64,000 bases of DNA, taken from positions 62,001 to 126,000 of the forward strand of contig JAPSFM010000004.1 of the NCBI GenBank assembly GCA_035063885.1, in the 5' to 3' direction. The notes under the pieces are model-generated. The model had not been told where the DNA came from, made no database searches, and saw nothing but the letters and a program-made list of their open reading frames with translations. Position 1 is the first letter of the stretch; each line of letters opens with the position of its first letter. Shown one piece after another: positions 16,136 through 24,412 of the stretch. A program made the translations under genes and the position numbers. Source of the DNA: CAADGY01 sp900696665. Lineage in GTDB: Bacteria; Acidobacteriota; Terriglobia; Bryobacterales; Bryobacteraceae.

Positions 16136-18755
16136 GGACGACCTCCTCATGAACCTGGTGGAGGTAGCGCTCGCGCGTCCGCCGGAGGAGCGCGAACAGT
16201 ATCTGCACAGCGCCTGCCCGGATCCGGAAATATTTGGCGAGGCATGGAACTACGTTCAGTGGGAACAGCGTATGAACAGTTTCCTGCTGGATCCCCTCTT
16301 CCCAGCGGCTGAGGAGGAACAACCCCTTCGGCCGGGTGATCTCCTGCATCATCGCTTCCGTATCGGGAGCGAAGTTGCTCGGGGAGGCATGGGCGTGGTC
16401 TACGACGCATGGGATGAGAAACTGGATCGCCGCATAGCGATCAAGTGCGCAAAGTCCGGTTTCCGCAAGCGCCTTCCGCCGGAAGTCCGCCACGCGAGTG
16501 AAATCAGCCATCCCAACGTTTGCAAAATTTTCGAGATTCACGCGGCCTCGATAGACGGAGAAGAAATCGACTTCCTCACCATGGAGTTCCTGGAGGGAGA
16601 GACCTTATTGGACCGGATGCGCCGCGGTCCCCTGGGAGAGAAGGAAGCGAAGATCATTGGGCGGCAACTCTGCGAAGGGTTGGCGGAAGCGCACCGGAAC
16701 CATGTGATTCATGGCGACCTCAAAAGCAATAACGTGATCCTTGCCACGGCAGCCGACGGAACCACGCGTGCCGTCATCACCGATTTCGGACTGGCTCGAA
16801 GGCCGGTCGCAGCCCGGTTCGAGACACAATCGGGCGAGACTGCCGGAACACCGGATTACATGGCGCCGGAATTGTTGATGGGCGGCAAGGCTTCAATGGC
16901 CTCAGACGTGTACGCCTTGGGCGTTATACTGCATGAGTTGGCGAGCGGTCGGAAACCGTTCCCGCCAAGCACTTCCTGGGAAGGACGGCTCCGCCGGAGG
17001 CCGCCTGCGGTGAAACACGCGTGGAACCCTATTCTGCGCCGCTGTCTGGATCCGGACCCGGCCCGGAGATTTCGGGATGCCGGCGAACTGGCACAAACGC
17101 TGACACCCGCGCCTTCCCGCCGGCGAATGCTGACCGCAGCGGCGGCGATTGTTCTGGCGGCTGTTTCCTACGCGCTGATGGCTGTGCCAGGGTATCGGGA
17201 ATCGGTGCGGCTCGCGGTACTGCCGTTCGAATCCAGCCGGGATACGGTTAACCTCGCCGCAGAGTTGATTCGCAAAACGGACTCTCAAATGGCGCGCCTC
17301 AGGGGAAATGCGCATACGAAGCTGGCTATCATCTCCCTGAGCAGTGCGCTGCGACACAAAGTGGACACGGCCGAAAAGGCCGGCGTGTCGCTCGGCGCAA
17401 CGCACGCCCTTCATGGGAGCCTCTCAAGAACCGGCGATAAACTGATCCTCCAGGCCTACCTGATGGATACACGTTCTATGGCCAAGACAAAGGAGTGGAA
17501 AGCCGAATACGCTCCAGAAGAAACGCGGTATATTCCCGTAGCTCTTGCGGGTATGGTAACAGGCGCCTTGCGACTGCCGCCGTTACAAATTGCGCCGGCG
17601 GTCAATGCGGCGGCACGTCAGGATTACCAGGCAGGGTTGTTTCATGTGCGCCGCGATAGTGGCGTCGATACCGCTCTTGCGCACTTTCAACGGGCCGTTG
17701 CGGCCGACCCGGACTCACCGCTCACGCATGCTGCACTCGCCGAAGCGCAATGGTTCAAGTACTATCTCACGAAAGATCCACTCTGGCTGGATCGGACGGC
17801 TGAGTCCGTGAGACAGGCGCAACAGCGCAATTCAGACTTGGCCCCTGTACACCGCATAGCCGGACTGCTCCAGGCAAACTCCGGATGGTACGAATCCGCC
17901 GCGGCCGAGTACCGCAGAGCGGTCGAATTGGAGCCGGATCAGAGCGACGGATACAGGCGGTTAGGCATGGTTTATGAAGCAAATAACCAGGTCGAGGAGG
18001 CTTTGGCGGCATATCGCGCAGCCGTGGCAGCCGAACCGCAATACCACCGTAACCACCAGGCGCTAGGGACGTTTTATAACACGCGCGCCGATTACAACGA
18101 AGCCGCCCGCCACTTCGAAAAGACCGTTGCGCTGGCGCCGGATGAGCCCGCGGCACACTTCGCCCTTGGAACGACATACTCGTATGCGGGACGATTCGCC
18201 GAGGCCGAGCACGAACTTCGCCTGTCCATCAATTTGGGGGAAACGCCAACAGCACTGCACACACTCGGATACGTTCTGATGTGCCAGGGCCGCGATCGGG
18301 AGGCCATTCCATTCATCTCTCGCGCACTGGGCGGCTGGCCCGAAAGGTATCTCTGGTGGATGAACCTCGGGATCGTCTACCGGCGAGTAAACCTCACGGC
18401 CGAATCCCGACGGGCCAACCTCCGGGGTCTCGAGCTCGCTGAGAAAGAAATAGCGCGGAATCCGCGCAACGGGAGCACCCGAGCGCACTTGGCCTACTTA
18501 TGCGCGCGTCTCGGCGACCGGCGAAGGGCCGAATCCGAAATCCTGCAATCCCTCCAACTGTCCCCGAATGACGGCGACGTGCGCTTTGCGGCGGTGGCTA
18601 CTTATGAGGCGCTCGGCCGTCGTGACAATGCCCTTTCCATTTTGCAATCGGCGCCCTATGAAGTGCTTGCCGACGTGAGCCGCTGGCCTGACGTGGCGGG
18701 ATTGCACAAAGATATTCGCTTTCTACGGTTGTTGGCTTCACACAAAGTGCAATGA
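16104..18755 (+). CDS. Membrane Ser/Thr protein kinase with C-terminal TPR repeats
   Basis: The protein has 883 residues. The start at 16104 has a GGAG 7 bases upstream and overlaps the sigma gene; an alternative ATG lies at 16149. The kinase domain spans about 85-335: P-loop ARGGMGVVY (92-100), lysine K114 in AIKCAK, catalytic loop HGDLKSNN with D205, DFG at 227-229 and MAPELL. The usual HRD arginine is glycine, so activation by activation-loop phosphorylation is unlikely (non-RD type). A basic stretch and one TM (about 342-362) follow. The outer part includes a TolB-like region (LAVLPFESS) and many TPRs from about 530 to 870. It probably senses or scaffolds proteins outside the membrane and signals to the sigma factor. 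Confidence 0.92.
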   Translation: MQKSRPDNPDRDDLLMNLVEVALARPPEEREQYLHSACPDPEIFGEAWNYVQWEQRMNSFLLDPLFPAAEEEQPLRPGDLLHHRFRIGSEVARGGMGVVYDAWDEKLDRRIAIKCAKSGFRKRLPPEVRHASEISHPNVCKIFEIHAASIDGEEIDFLTMEFLEGETLLDRMRRGPLGEKEAKIIGRQLCEGLAEAHRNHVIHGDLKSNNVILATAADGTTRAVITDFGLARRPVAARFETQSGETAGTPDYMAPELLMGGKASMASDVYALGVILHELASGRKPFPPSTSWEGRLRRRPPAVKHAWNPILRRCLDPDPARRFRDAGELAQTLTPAPSRRRMLTAAAAIVLAAVSYALMAVPGYRESVRLAVLPFESSRDTVNLAAELIRKTDSQMARLRGNAHTKLAIISLSSALRHKVDTAEKAGVSLGATHALHGSLSRTGDKLILQAYLMDTRSMAKTKEWKAEYAPEETRYIPVALAGMVTGALRLPPLQIAPAVNAAARQDYQAGLFHVRRDSGVDTALAHFQRAVAADPDSPLTHAALAEAQWFKYYLTKDPLWLDRTAESVRQAQQRNSDLAPVHRIAGLLQANSGWYESAAAEYRRAVELEPDQSDGYRRLGMVYEANNQVEEALAAYRAAVAAEPQYHRNHQALGTFYNTRADYNEAARHFEKTVALAPDEPAAHFALGTTYSYAGRFAEAEHELRLSINLGETPTALHTLGYVLMCQGRDREAIPFISRALGGWPERYLWWMNLGIVYRRVNLTAESRRANLRGLELAEKEIARNPRNGSTRAHLAYLCARLGDRRRAESEILQSLQLSPNDGDVRFAAVATYEALGRRDNALSILQSAPYEVLADVSRWPDVAGLHKDIRFLRLLASHKVQ

Positions 18756-18767
18756 GAGGAAACGCAC

Positions 18768-19064
18768 ATGACCGTCGAATACAAGATCAAGTTTGAGAAG
18801 GATAGCGTAACCATCACACAGCGCGTGGAACCCGTTGCTTCAGGCGCCATATCCGCACAGCCAGACGCTTCGGATGGCGCAACTGTTTCGAGTGCGTTAG
18901 CCAGTTCGTTTGATGAAACCCTGGCTATGCGTCCTCAGTCCGCGGAAGGCGGCGGCTTCCAGGACCCGGCAGGCCCAGGCGGAGGCGCACCAGCAGGACC
19001 TATGGTGGTTTTCGGACCCATCGTGATTCGCGGTTCGGGTCCTATTGCCGCAAACGGTAAATGA
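18768..19064 (+). CDS. Small Gly/Pro-rich protein of unknown function
   Basis: This 98-residue protein has a GAGAGGAA ribosome-binding site and lies 12 bases after the kinase gene. The N-terminal 20 residues are charged and beta-like (MTVEYKIKFEKDSVTITQ). The middle is low-complexity Ala/Ser. The tail is rich in Gly and Pro (EGGGFQDPAGPGGGAPAGP) and then hydrophobic (MVVFGPIVIRG). No signal peptide is visible. Its position directly before a papain-like protease suggests a substrate, inhibitor or partner of that protease. I do not recognise the family. Confidence 0.65.
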   Translation: MTVEYKIKFEKDSVTITQRVEPVASGAISAQPDASDGATVSSALASSFDETLAMRPQSAEGGGFQDPAGPGGGAPAGPMVVFGPIVIRGSGPIAANGK

Positions 19065-19099
19065 GAAGCTGACCCGCTTCGGAAGCGGAGAGGGGGAGC

Positions 19100-19609
19100 A
19101 TGCCATTCAAGATGCAAGAACAGGATGCGGACCAGTGGTGCTGGGCCGCCGTCTCAGTAAGCTTGGAACACTACTTCTTCCCAATCTCGACTACAAGCCA
19201 GTGCCAGATGGCGCAAGACGTTCTGGGCGCGGCCGACTGCTGTAGCGACAGAGAGGTCTGTAACCAACCAAGAAAATTGCAGGAGGCTCTCGACGTGATT
19301 CGCCGGAAGACTGCAAAGCTGCCGCGGCGGCTGACGTTCCAGACACTGCCGCAACCATTGGGCTTCCCGGACATCCGCCGGGAGATCGACGCCGGCTTTC
19401 CGGTGTGTGCCAGGATCGGGTGGGCCGGCGGAGGCGGGCATTTCGTTGTGGTATCGGGTTACCGGCAATCGCCCTCCGGAGACTCGAAAGTAGATGTGGC
19501 GGATTCTCTTTTCGGCGAATCCACAACAGACTTCGACGAGTTCCTCTCAGCATATAGGGACAGCGGACAGTGGACCGCAACGTTCCTGGTGCGGGTCCAG
19601 AAAGGATGA
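19100..19609 (+). CDS. Papain-like cysteine protease (C39/C70-like fold)
   Basis: The protein has 169 residues. The catalytic cysteine is C14 in DQWCWAAV, the pattern of AvrRpt2-type (C70) and C39-like papain-fold enzymes. The histidine is H114 in GGGHFVVVSGY and the Asp/Asn position is near VDVADSLFG (D132/D135). A cysteine cluster (C35, C47, C48, C54) follows the first helix as in related small bacterial papain-like proteins. No signal peptide is seen, so it probably acts in the cytosol or is exported by another route. It sits between a small Gly-rich protein and a gene that overlaps it by 4 bases (ATGA), inside the sigma/kinase operon. The target is unknown. Confidence 0.8.
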   Translation: MPFKMQEQDADQWCWAAVSVSLEHYFFPISTTSQCQMAQDVLGAADCCSDREVCNQPRKLQEALDVIRRKTAKLPRRLTFQTLPQPLGFPDIRREIDAGFPVCARIGWAGGGGHFVVVSGYRQSPSGDSKVDVADSLFGESTTDFDEFLSAYRDSGQWTATFLVRVQKG

Positions 19610-20190
19610 CGGGAATGTCTTTGATTGGGCAGACGCCTTCGGATCGGACGAGAAGGGCGATCCTCTGCGCCCCGGAGTTTTTCCGCCAGGGGGATCCCTC
19701 TCCCGACGTTCTGTTGGAATCTCGATGGGGACAACAGGTCTTCACCCTCGAGCTTCAGGACATCGCAAACGGACATGGATTGGGAGCAGCCAAGCCTACA
19801 AGTTGGAGGGTTCTGGCTGGCGGCGAGACGGGCCCCGCGGTTGCCGCAAGCGTTACTCAGCCACGTTCGGGAGCGGCGCCGAAAATGACGAGCCTGGGGC
19901 GTGGAGCTAAGGTCGAGCGGGCCTTTCGCGCCGCCCAGGAAATCGAAAGGCTGCCCGAAGTACTGGAGCGCGATTACGAATTATCGGTATTGAGCATCCC
20001 CGGACTTCTCATGGAAGCGTTTTGGTTGAAACCGGCGGAAGGAGGACCTGAGCTGATCGTGCCCTTCCTCACCCTCTCCCGGCATCTCGAATCGATGCGG
20101 CGATATTCGGCAGAGGAATTTTTCCGGATTGTCCAGCCGCTCGCCAAAAAGCGGCTGGAGTTTGACGACACGCAGCAACAAGGTCACTGA
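19606..20190 (+). CDS. Unknown protein coupled to the papain-like protease
   Basis: The protein has 194 residues. Its ATG overlaps the protease TGA as ATGA, implying translational coupling. The N-terminal half carries CAPEFFRQGDPSPD and WGQQVFTLELQDI. The C-terminal half is helical and charged (KVERAFRAAQEIERLPEVLERDY, positions about 100-122, then SRHLESMRRYSAEEFF). No signal peptide, TM or known motif is visible. The coupling suggests a protease partner such as an inhibitor, adaptor or substrate. The gene ends 7 bases inside the convergent JAMM gene. Confidence 0.7.
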   Translation: MTGMSLIGQTPSDRTRRAILCAPEFFRQGDPSPDVLLESRWGQQVFTLELQDIANGHGLGAAKPTSWRVLAGGETGPAVAASVTQPRSGAAPKMTSLGRGAKVERAFRAAQEIERLPEVLERDYELSVLSIPGLLMEAFWLKPAEGGPELIVPFLTLSRHLESMRRYSAEEFFRIVQPLAKKRLEFDDTQQQGH

Positions 20191-20678
20191 TCCTTCAACC
20201 GGGCGTACGAAGGAGATGCGCCGGCGCTCTGGTTTGGCGCCGGCTTGATCCATGTCATCCCGTTTCGAAGCATGGTAGTCTTTTTCGTCGCCGGATCGTA
20301 TTCATACAGACCGCGGTTGTGCAGTGTAAGGATCCTGAACCCGTATTTGTCGGCAAGATCCCTGTCTTGTTGGCTTGGAGCCGGCTCCGCACTGTGCGGG
20401 TGTACGTGAAACACGGCGAATGTTTCGCCGGGAAGCACCGACACTTTTTGCCTCATAGACTGGTTCGTGAACGCCTCGATTGTGACTGTGTAGCTGTTCG
20501 GGCTGCCATCGAGGCGGAACGTAGCCTCTACTCCCCTCGTCCCGTTGGCAGATTGCTTCCACACGGTGATCATGGCGGCTATCACGTCGGGGTTATTGAT
20601 TACCCGCAATTCGGTCTCTTGCGCATGAGCATCCAGCCCCAAGAGGACCAACGCCGCCCCTATCGCGCTGAGGTGCAT
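20184..20678 (-). CDS. Exported JAMM/MPN-motif protein (putative metalloprotease-like)
   Basis: The protein has 164 residues from the ATG at 20678, which has a GGAGG 8 bases upstream. A signal peptide (MHLSAIGAALVLLGLDAHA) is followed by a small alpha/beta domain. H91-V-H-P-x7-S102-x2-D105 exactly matches the zinc-binding JAMM signature HxHP-x7-S-x2-D, and E51 is a candidate catalytic Glu upstream. JAMM/MPN domains cleave isopeptide or peptide bonds in cytosolic proteins; similar motifs occur in DUF4329-like domains. An exported bacterial version of this size is unusual. It converges on the papain-like protease operon. Activity and substrate are not shown. Confidence 0.7.
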   Translation of the reverse strand: MHLSAIGAALVLLGLDAHAQETELRVINNPDVIAAMITVWKQSANGTRGVEATFRLDGSPNSYTVTIEAFTNQSMRQKVSVLPGETFAVFHVHPHSAEPAPSQQDRDLADKYGFRILTLHNRGLYEYDPATKKTTMLRNGMTWIKPAPNQSAGASPSYARLKDQ

Positions 20679-20686
20679 CCCCTGTA

Positions 20687-20711
20687 CCTCCTTCGCAGTT
20701 AGCGAAGGAAG
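20687..20711 (-). promoter_or_regulatory. Stem-loop sequestering the ribosome-binding site of the JAMM gene
   Basis: On the minus strand CTTCCTTCGC (20711-20702), loop TAACT and GCGAAGGAGG (20696-20687) pair over 10 positions with one G-U wobble. The 3' arm contains the whole GGAGG Shine-Dalgarno. This would block initiation unless opened. The pairing is seen in the sequence; the regulatory role is inferred. Confidence 0.5.
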
Positions 20712-20778
20712 CAGGGATGGTCCGCCAGGTATGAGCACCGCTTACGGATTGATCAAGGGTGGAGGAAGGCAAGTCGAA

Positions 20779-21993
20779 TCACTCGAACCGCAGCGCCTCA
20801 ATAGGGTCGAGGTTGGCCGCTTTCTTTGCCGGGTAGTAACCGAAGAAGACCCCGATCGCCATCGAAAACAGCGCCGAGCCCACGGCGGCGAGTGGCGAAA
20901 TGGACTGTGGCCAGCCGAATGCCGCCGATAGCAGCGCGGACACGCCAAGCCCCATCACAATACCGGCTAAACCTCCGGCGAGTCCGAGCACCACAGACTC
21001 GATCAGGAACTGAGCCTGGACATGCTTCGAGCGCGCGCCCACAGCCATTCGGATTCCGATTTCGCGCGTGCGCTCGGTAACCGACACCAGCATGATATTC
21101 ATGATCCCGATGCCGCCCACCAGCAGCGAAACAGCGGCAATGCTTCCCAGAAGCATCGTCATGACGCGCGTCGTCGCTTCCGCGGCCTCCGCCACCTCCG
21201 TAAGATTGCGGACCCGGAAGTCATCCGGCTGGCCGGGTCGAATATTGTGGCGGATGCGAAGCATTTCCGTGATCTGCCGCTCCGCGTCGCTCGTAGCCGA
21301 TGAACTCACAGCCGAAACATAGACCGTCGGCACGTAGGTGATGGACATGAGCTTCTTCATCGCTGTCGTGTATGGCACCAGGATCGTATCGTCCTGATCC
21401 TGTCCCCACTGGCTCTGGCCTTGTGCCTGGAGAACCCCCACGATGCGAAACGGCAGATTGCGGACGCGCAGTGTCTGTCCCACGGGGTCCATGCCGGGGA
21501 AAAGCTCGTTTGCAACGGTCTGCCCGACAATCGCGACGCGGGCCGCGGTGCGTACATCCGTTTCATTGAAGAATTCGCCGCTCGACACGGTGCGGTTCCG
21601 CACGTCGGGATATTGGGAGCCGACTCCTTCAGCGCGCGTGGTCCAATTCTGGCTGCCGGAGACCAGCGTCACCGAAGCGTGCACGCTGGGGCTTGCCGCC
21701 GCAACGGCGGGAGCCTCCCGCAACAGCGCGTCGACGTCCTCGGGGATGAGTGTCGTTGTGGTGCCGGCGCCGCTTCGCAACCCTCCACTCGTCTGGCTGC
21801 CCGCCGAGACGATCAGCATGTTTGTTCCCATGCTCTGGATCTGCTCCTGCACCTGTTCCTGGGCGCCCTGGCCAAGACTCACCATCGCGATGACCGAAGC
21901 CACGCCGATGATGATGCCGAGCATGGTCAGGAACGTCCGTGCCTTATTGCGGCCCAGCGCGCGCATGGCGATCTTGATGACAGCAGCGATCAT
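20779..21993 (-). CDS. MacB-type ABC transporter permease
   Basis: The 404-residue protein has a first TM near RTFLTMLGIIIGVASVIAMVS, a large periplasmic MacB_PCD domain (about 45-250), and three TMs in the FtsX domain (GSIAAVSLLVGGIGIMNIMLVSV region, then about 325-390). This is the layout of the separate-permease MacB class. It overlaps the ATPase gene by 4 bases and follows a MacA-like adaptor, so the three genes encode one mechanotransmission export complex. Such systems export peptides, lipoproteins or toxins. The outer-membrane partner is not adjacent; the TolC-like protein at 12918 is a possible one. Confidence 0.93.
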   Translation of the reverse strand: MIAAVIKIAMRALGRNKARTFLTMLGIIIGVASVIAMVSLGQGAQEQVQEQIQSMGTNMLIVSAGSQTSGGLRSGAGTTTTLIPEDVDALLREAPAVAAASPSVHASVTLVSGSQNWTTRAEGVGSQYPDVRNRTVSSGEFFNETDVRTAARVAIVGQTVANELFPGMDPVGQTLRVRNLPFRIVGVLQAQGQSQWGQDQDDTILVPYTTAMKKLMSITYVPTVYVSAVSSSATSDAERQITEMLRIRHNIRPGQPDDFRVRNLTEVAEAAEATTRVMTMLLGSIAAVSLLVGGIGIMNIMLVSVTERTREIGIRMAVGARSKHVQAQFLIESVVLGLAGGLAGIVMGLGVSALLSAAFGWPQSISPLAAVGSALFSMAIGVFFGYYPAKKAANLDPIEALRFE

Positions 21994-22814
21994 TTCTCCT
22001 CCAGTTCAAAATCCTCTTCGGCGGGTGGAAGCGCCGCCAGTTCTTCCGTTGCATCGCGCACCCTGCGTACTCGCCGGTCCTCGATGATGCGCCCGTCGCG
22101 AACGGTTACTACACGGCTGGCGAAATCGGCGATATCGGGCTCGTGCGTCACCAGGATGATAGTGATGCCGGCATCGCGGTTCAATGCCTGAAAGACTCCC
22201 ATAATCTCGAGGGAGGTCCGCGTATCGAGGTTCCCCGTGGGCTCGTCGGCGAGCAACAGCGACGGATTGTTGACCAGCGCCCGGGCGATGGCCACGCGCT
22301 GCTGCTGGCCCCCGGAAAGCTGGTTCGGATGGCTCTCTTCCCGGTGGGCGAGGCCAACGATACTCAACGCAATACGGCTGCGGCGTGCGCGCTCGGCCGC
22401 CGGCACGCCGGAGTAGATCAGGGGCAACTCCACATTTTCGAGAGCGCTGGTCCGCCGCAGCAGGTTGAATCCCTGGAATACGAACCCGATCTTCCCGTTG
22501 CGTATGCTGGCACGCTGGTCTTTATCGAGTTCCGATACGTCCACGCCTTCAAGGAAATAAGAGCCTCGCGTAGGGCGGTCGAGGCAGCCGAGGATATTCA
22601 TCAGCGTCGACTTGCCCGAACCGGAAGCGCCCATGATCGCTACGAATTCACCCCGGTAGATCTCGAGGTCAATATGGCGCAGCGCGTGGACGGGTACCGA
22701 GCCGGCGAAGTAGATCTTTTCAACCCCGGCGAGTTCGATGATGGGAGCACCGTGATAATCCGGAGCCAACCCGATTCCAGACAGCGCGACTCTGTCCTTC
22801 ACCGCCGTATGCAT
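21990..22814 (-). CDS. MacB/LolD-type ABC transporter ATP-binding protein
   Basis: The 274-residue protein shows Walker A GASGSGKST, Q-loop FVFQGFNLL, signature LSGGQQQRVAIARAL, Walker B LLLADEPTGNLD and the H-loop VTHEP. The insertion and spacing match the MacB/LolD/FtsE group. The first 25 residues and a charged tail (about 245-274, ending EEDFELEEK) extend beyond the core. The gene lies between the adaptor (3-base gap) and the permease (4-base overlap). It powers the MacAB-type exporter from the cytoplasmic side. Confidence 0.94.
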   Translation of the reverse strand: MHTAVKDRVALSGIGLAPDYHGAPIIELAGVEKIYFAGSVPVHALRHIDLEIYRGEFVAIMGASGSGKSTLMNILGCLDRPTRGSYFLEGVDVSELDKDQRASIRNGKIGFVFQGFNLLRRTSALENVELPLIYSGVPAAERARRSRIALSIVGLAHREESHPNQLSGGQQQRVAIARALVNNPSLLLADEPTGNLDTRTSLEIMGVFQALNRDAGITIILVTHEPDIADFASRVVTVRDGRIIEDRRVRRVRDATEELAALPPAEEDFELEEK

Positions 22815-22817
22815 ACG

Positions 22818-24272
22818 TCACCGCCTCCCTGTCCGTCCGGTTTGGAAAATGGAGCGCGCCGGCGCCTGGGCGCCCGCACGGCCCGCCCCGTTCGAAGAGG
22901 CGGCGGCAACCCGGTCGCCTTCGCTCAGATCTCCGGATACGATTTCCGAAAAGATGCCATCTGTCAGGCCGGTTCGGACTGAAACGGGAACAAGCCCTTC
23001 ATCCGTCACCTTCCACACGGTTAGATGCCCTGCCAGGACCGGTCTCTGTGCCTGCTGCCCTCCGCCGGATTCCGGACGGAACCGCAGGGCCGCATTCGGC
23101 ACCGCCAGCACGTCTTCACGCTGCGCGACGATGGCGGTAACATTGGCCGTCATGCCCGGCTTCAGCTTCAGGTCCGGGTTGTCCACTTCAACGACAGCGG
23201 TATAGGTAACCACGTTCTGTACCATCTGGGGCGCCAGCCGCACCTGTGCGATGCGTCCGCGGAATACATCGTTCGGATAAGCGTCCACCGTGAAGCTGAC
23301 GCGGCTGTCCCGCGAAAGTTGCCCTACGTCGGCCTCGTCGATCTCGGCGAGCACCTGCATACGAGTCAGGTCATTTGCGATCAGGAAGATCGTCGGTGCT
23401 TGCAGACTGGCCGCTACCGTTTGTCCAACGTCCACGTTTCTTTCCACCACTACGCCATCGATAGGCGCCTTGATGATGGTGTGATCGAGGTTCACCGACG
23501 CCAGTTGCACAGCGGCGTGGGTCTGCTGCACCTGCGCATTCGCCTGGGCCAGTTGCGAGCGCGCTGATTGCGCCTGCGCCTTCGCCTGGTTCACCTGCGC
23601 CGCAGCCTGCTGCTTTTGCGCCTGGGCTTGCACCAGCGCCGCCTCGGAGGATTCCAGAGTCATACGCGCGCCGACACCGGCATCGACCAACTGCGTGTTG
23701 CGGTCGTATGTCCTTTGCGCGTCGGCAGCCGCGGATTCCGCGCGAGCGAAATTCGCCTCCGCCGCCTGAACCGAAGCATCGGCGGAGAGCACAGCGTTCT
23801 GAGCGCCTTGTGCATTCGCCTGTGCGCTGAGGTAGTTTGCGTTCGCCTGGGCCAGTTGCGCCTGCAACTGTGCCGGATCCAGCCGGGCGATAACCTGCCC
23901 TTTCTTCACTTGCGTATTGAAGTCGGCATACAACTCGGCGATTGTTCCGGATACCTGCGTGCCGACCTGCACGGTCGTCACAGCTTGAAGCTTGCCGGTG
24001 GCGCTGATCGTTTTCGCGATCGTCTGGCGTCTGATGGCGATGGTGTCGTAAGCCGGGGCGGCGGGCTTCGCTGCCACTCTCCAAGCAGCCGCGGCTACGG
24101 TAGCCAGAGCCGCTACCAGAGCAGCAAGTGCCAGTTTGCGCTTCGAGGAACCCAGGCGCTCCGGGATACCTCCACGGGTGGGCCGCGCTACTTCCTCCTG
24201 AGGCATGCCTGCCGGCGCATAGCCGGCATATCGTTCGAGTATGTCCGGGCGGGCTTGCTGTTCGGCAACCAT
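22818..24272 (-). CDS. MacA-like periplasmic adaptor (HlyD family)
   Basis: The protein has 484 residues. A cytosolic N-terminus of about 45 residues is followed by one TM (LALAALVAALATVAAAAW). Lipoyl halves appear as VQVGTQVSGTIAELYADF and TIIKAPIDGVVVERNVD, separated by a very long Ala/Gln-rich coiled coil (about 120-250). A beta-barrel and MP domain follow. An AGGAG site precedes the ATG at 24272. It is the first gene of the macA-ATPase-permease operon. A GTAAG-N5-GTAAA direct repeat lies 54 bases upstream, so an OmpR-type response regulator may control it (inference). Confidence 0.92.
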   Translation of the reverse strand: MVAEQQARPDILERYAGYAPAGMPQEEVARPTRGGIPERLGSSKRKLALAALVAALATVAAAAWRVAAKPAAPAYDTIAIRRQTIAKTISATGKLQAVTTVQVGTQVSGTIAELYADFNTQVKKGQVIARLDPAQLQAQLAQANANYLSAQANAQGAQNAVLSADASVQAAEANFARAESAAADAQRTYDRNTQLVDAGVGARMTLESSEAALVQAQAQKQQAAAQVNQAKAQAQSARSQLAQANAQVQQTHAAVQLASVNLDHTIIKAPIDGVVVERNVDVGQTVAASLQAPTIFLIANDLTRMQVLAEIDEADVGQLSRDSRVSFTVDAYPNDVFRGRIAQVRLAPQMVQNVVTYTAVVEVDNPDLKLKPGMTANVTAIVAQREDVLAVPNAALRFRPESGGGQQAQRPVLAGHLTVWKVTDEGLVPVSVRTGLTDGIFSEIVSGDLSEGDRVAAASSNGAGRAGAQAPARSIFQTGRTGRR

Positions 24273-24325
24273 CGTCTGTTAAGCTCCTTTCTAAACCTTT
24301 AGACGTACATTTAAATCATTTGGAT

Positions 24326-24340
24326 GTAAGGGTTTGTAAA
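24326..24340. promoter_or_regulatory. CpxR-like direct repeat GTAAG-N5-GTAAA upstream of the MacA-like gene
   Basis: Two GTAAR half-sites occur 5 bases apart in the macA/beta-helix intergenic region. The form matches the tandem-box style bound by CpxR-like OmpR-family regulators. An almost identical site, with the same GGAT before the first box, lies at 27857-27871. Confidence 0.4.
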
Positions 24341-24412
24341 GGTTGGCAAGGGAAGCTGACGATTGCGGAGGCGCAATACGAATACAATGGGACACGCAGC
24401 ATAAGGAGCGTT

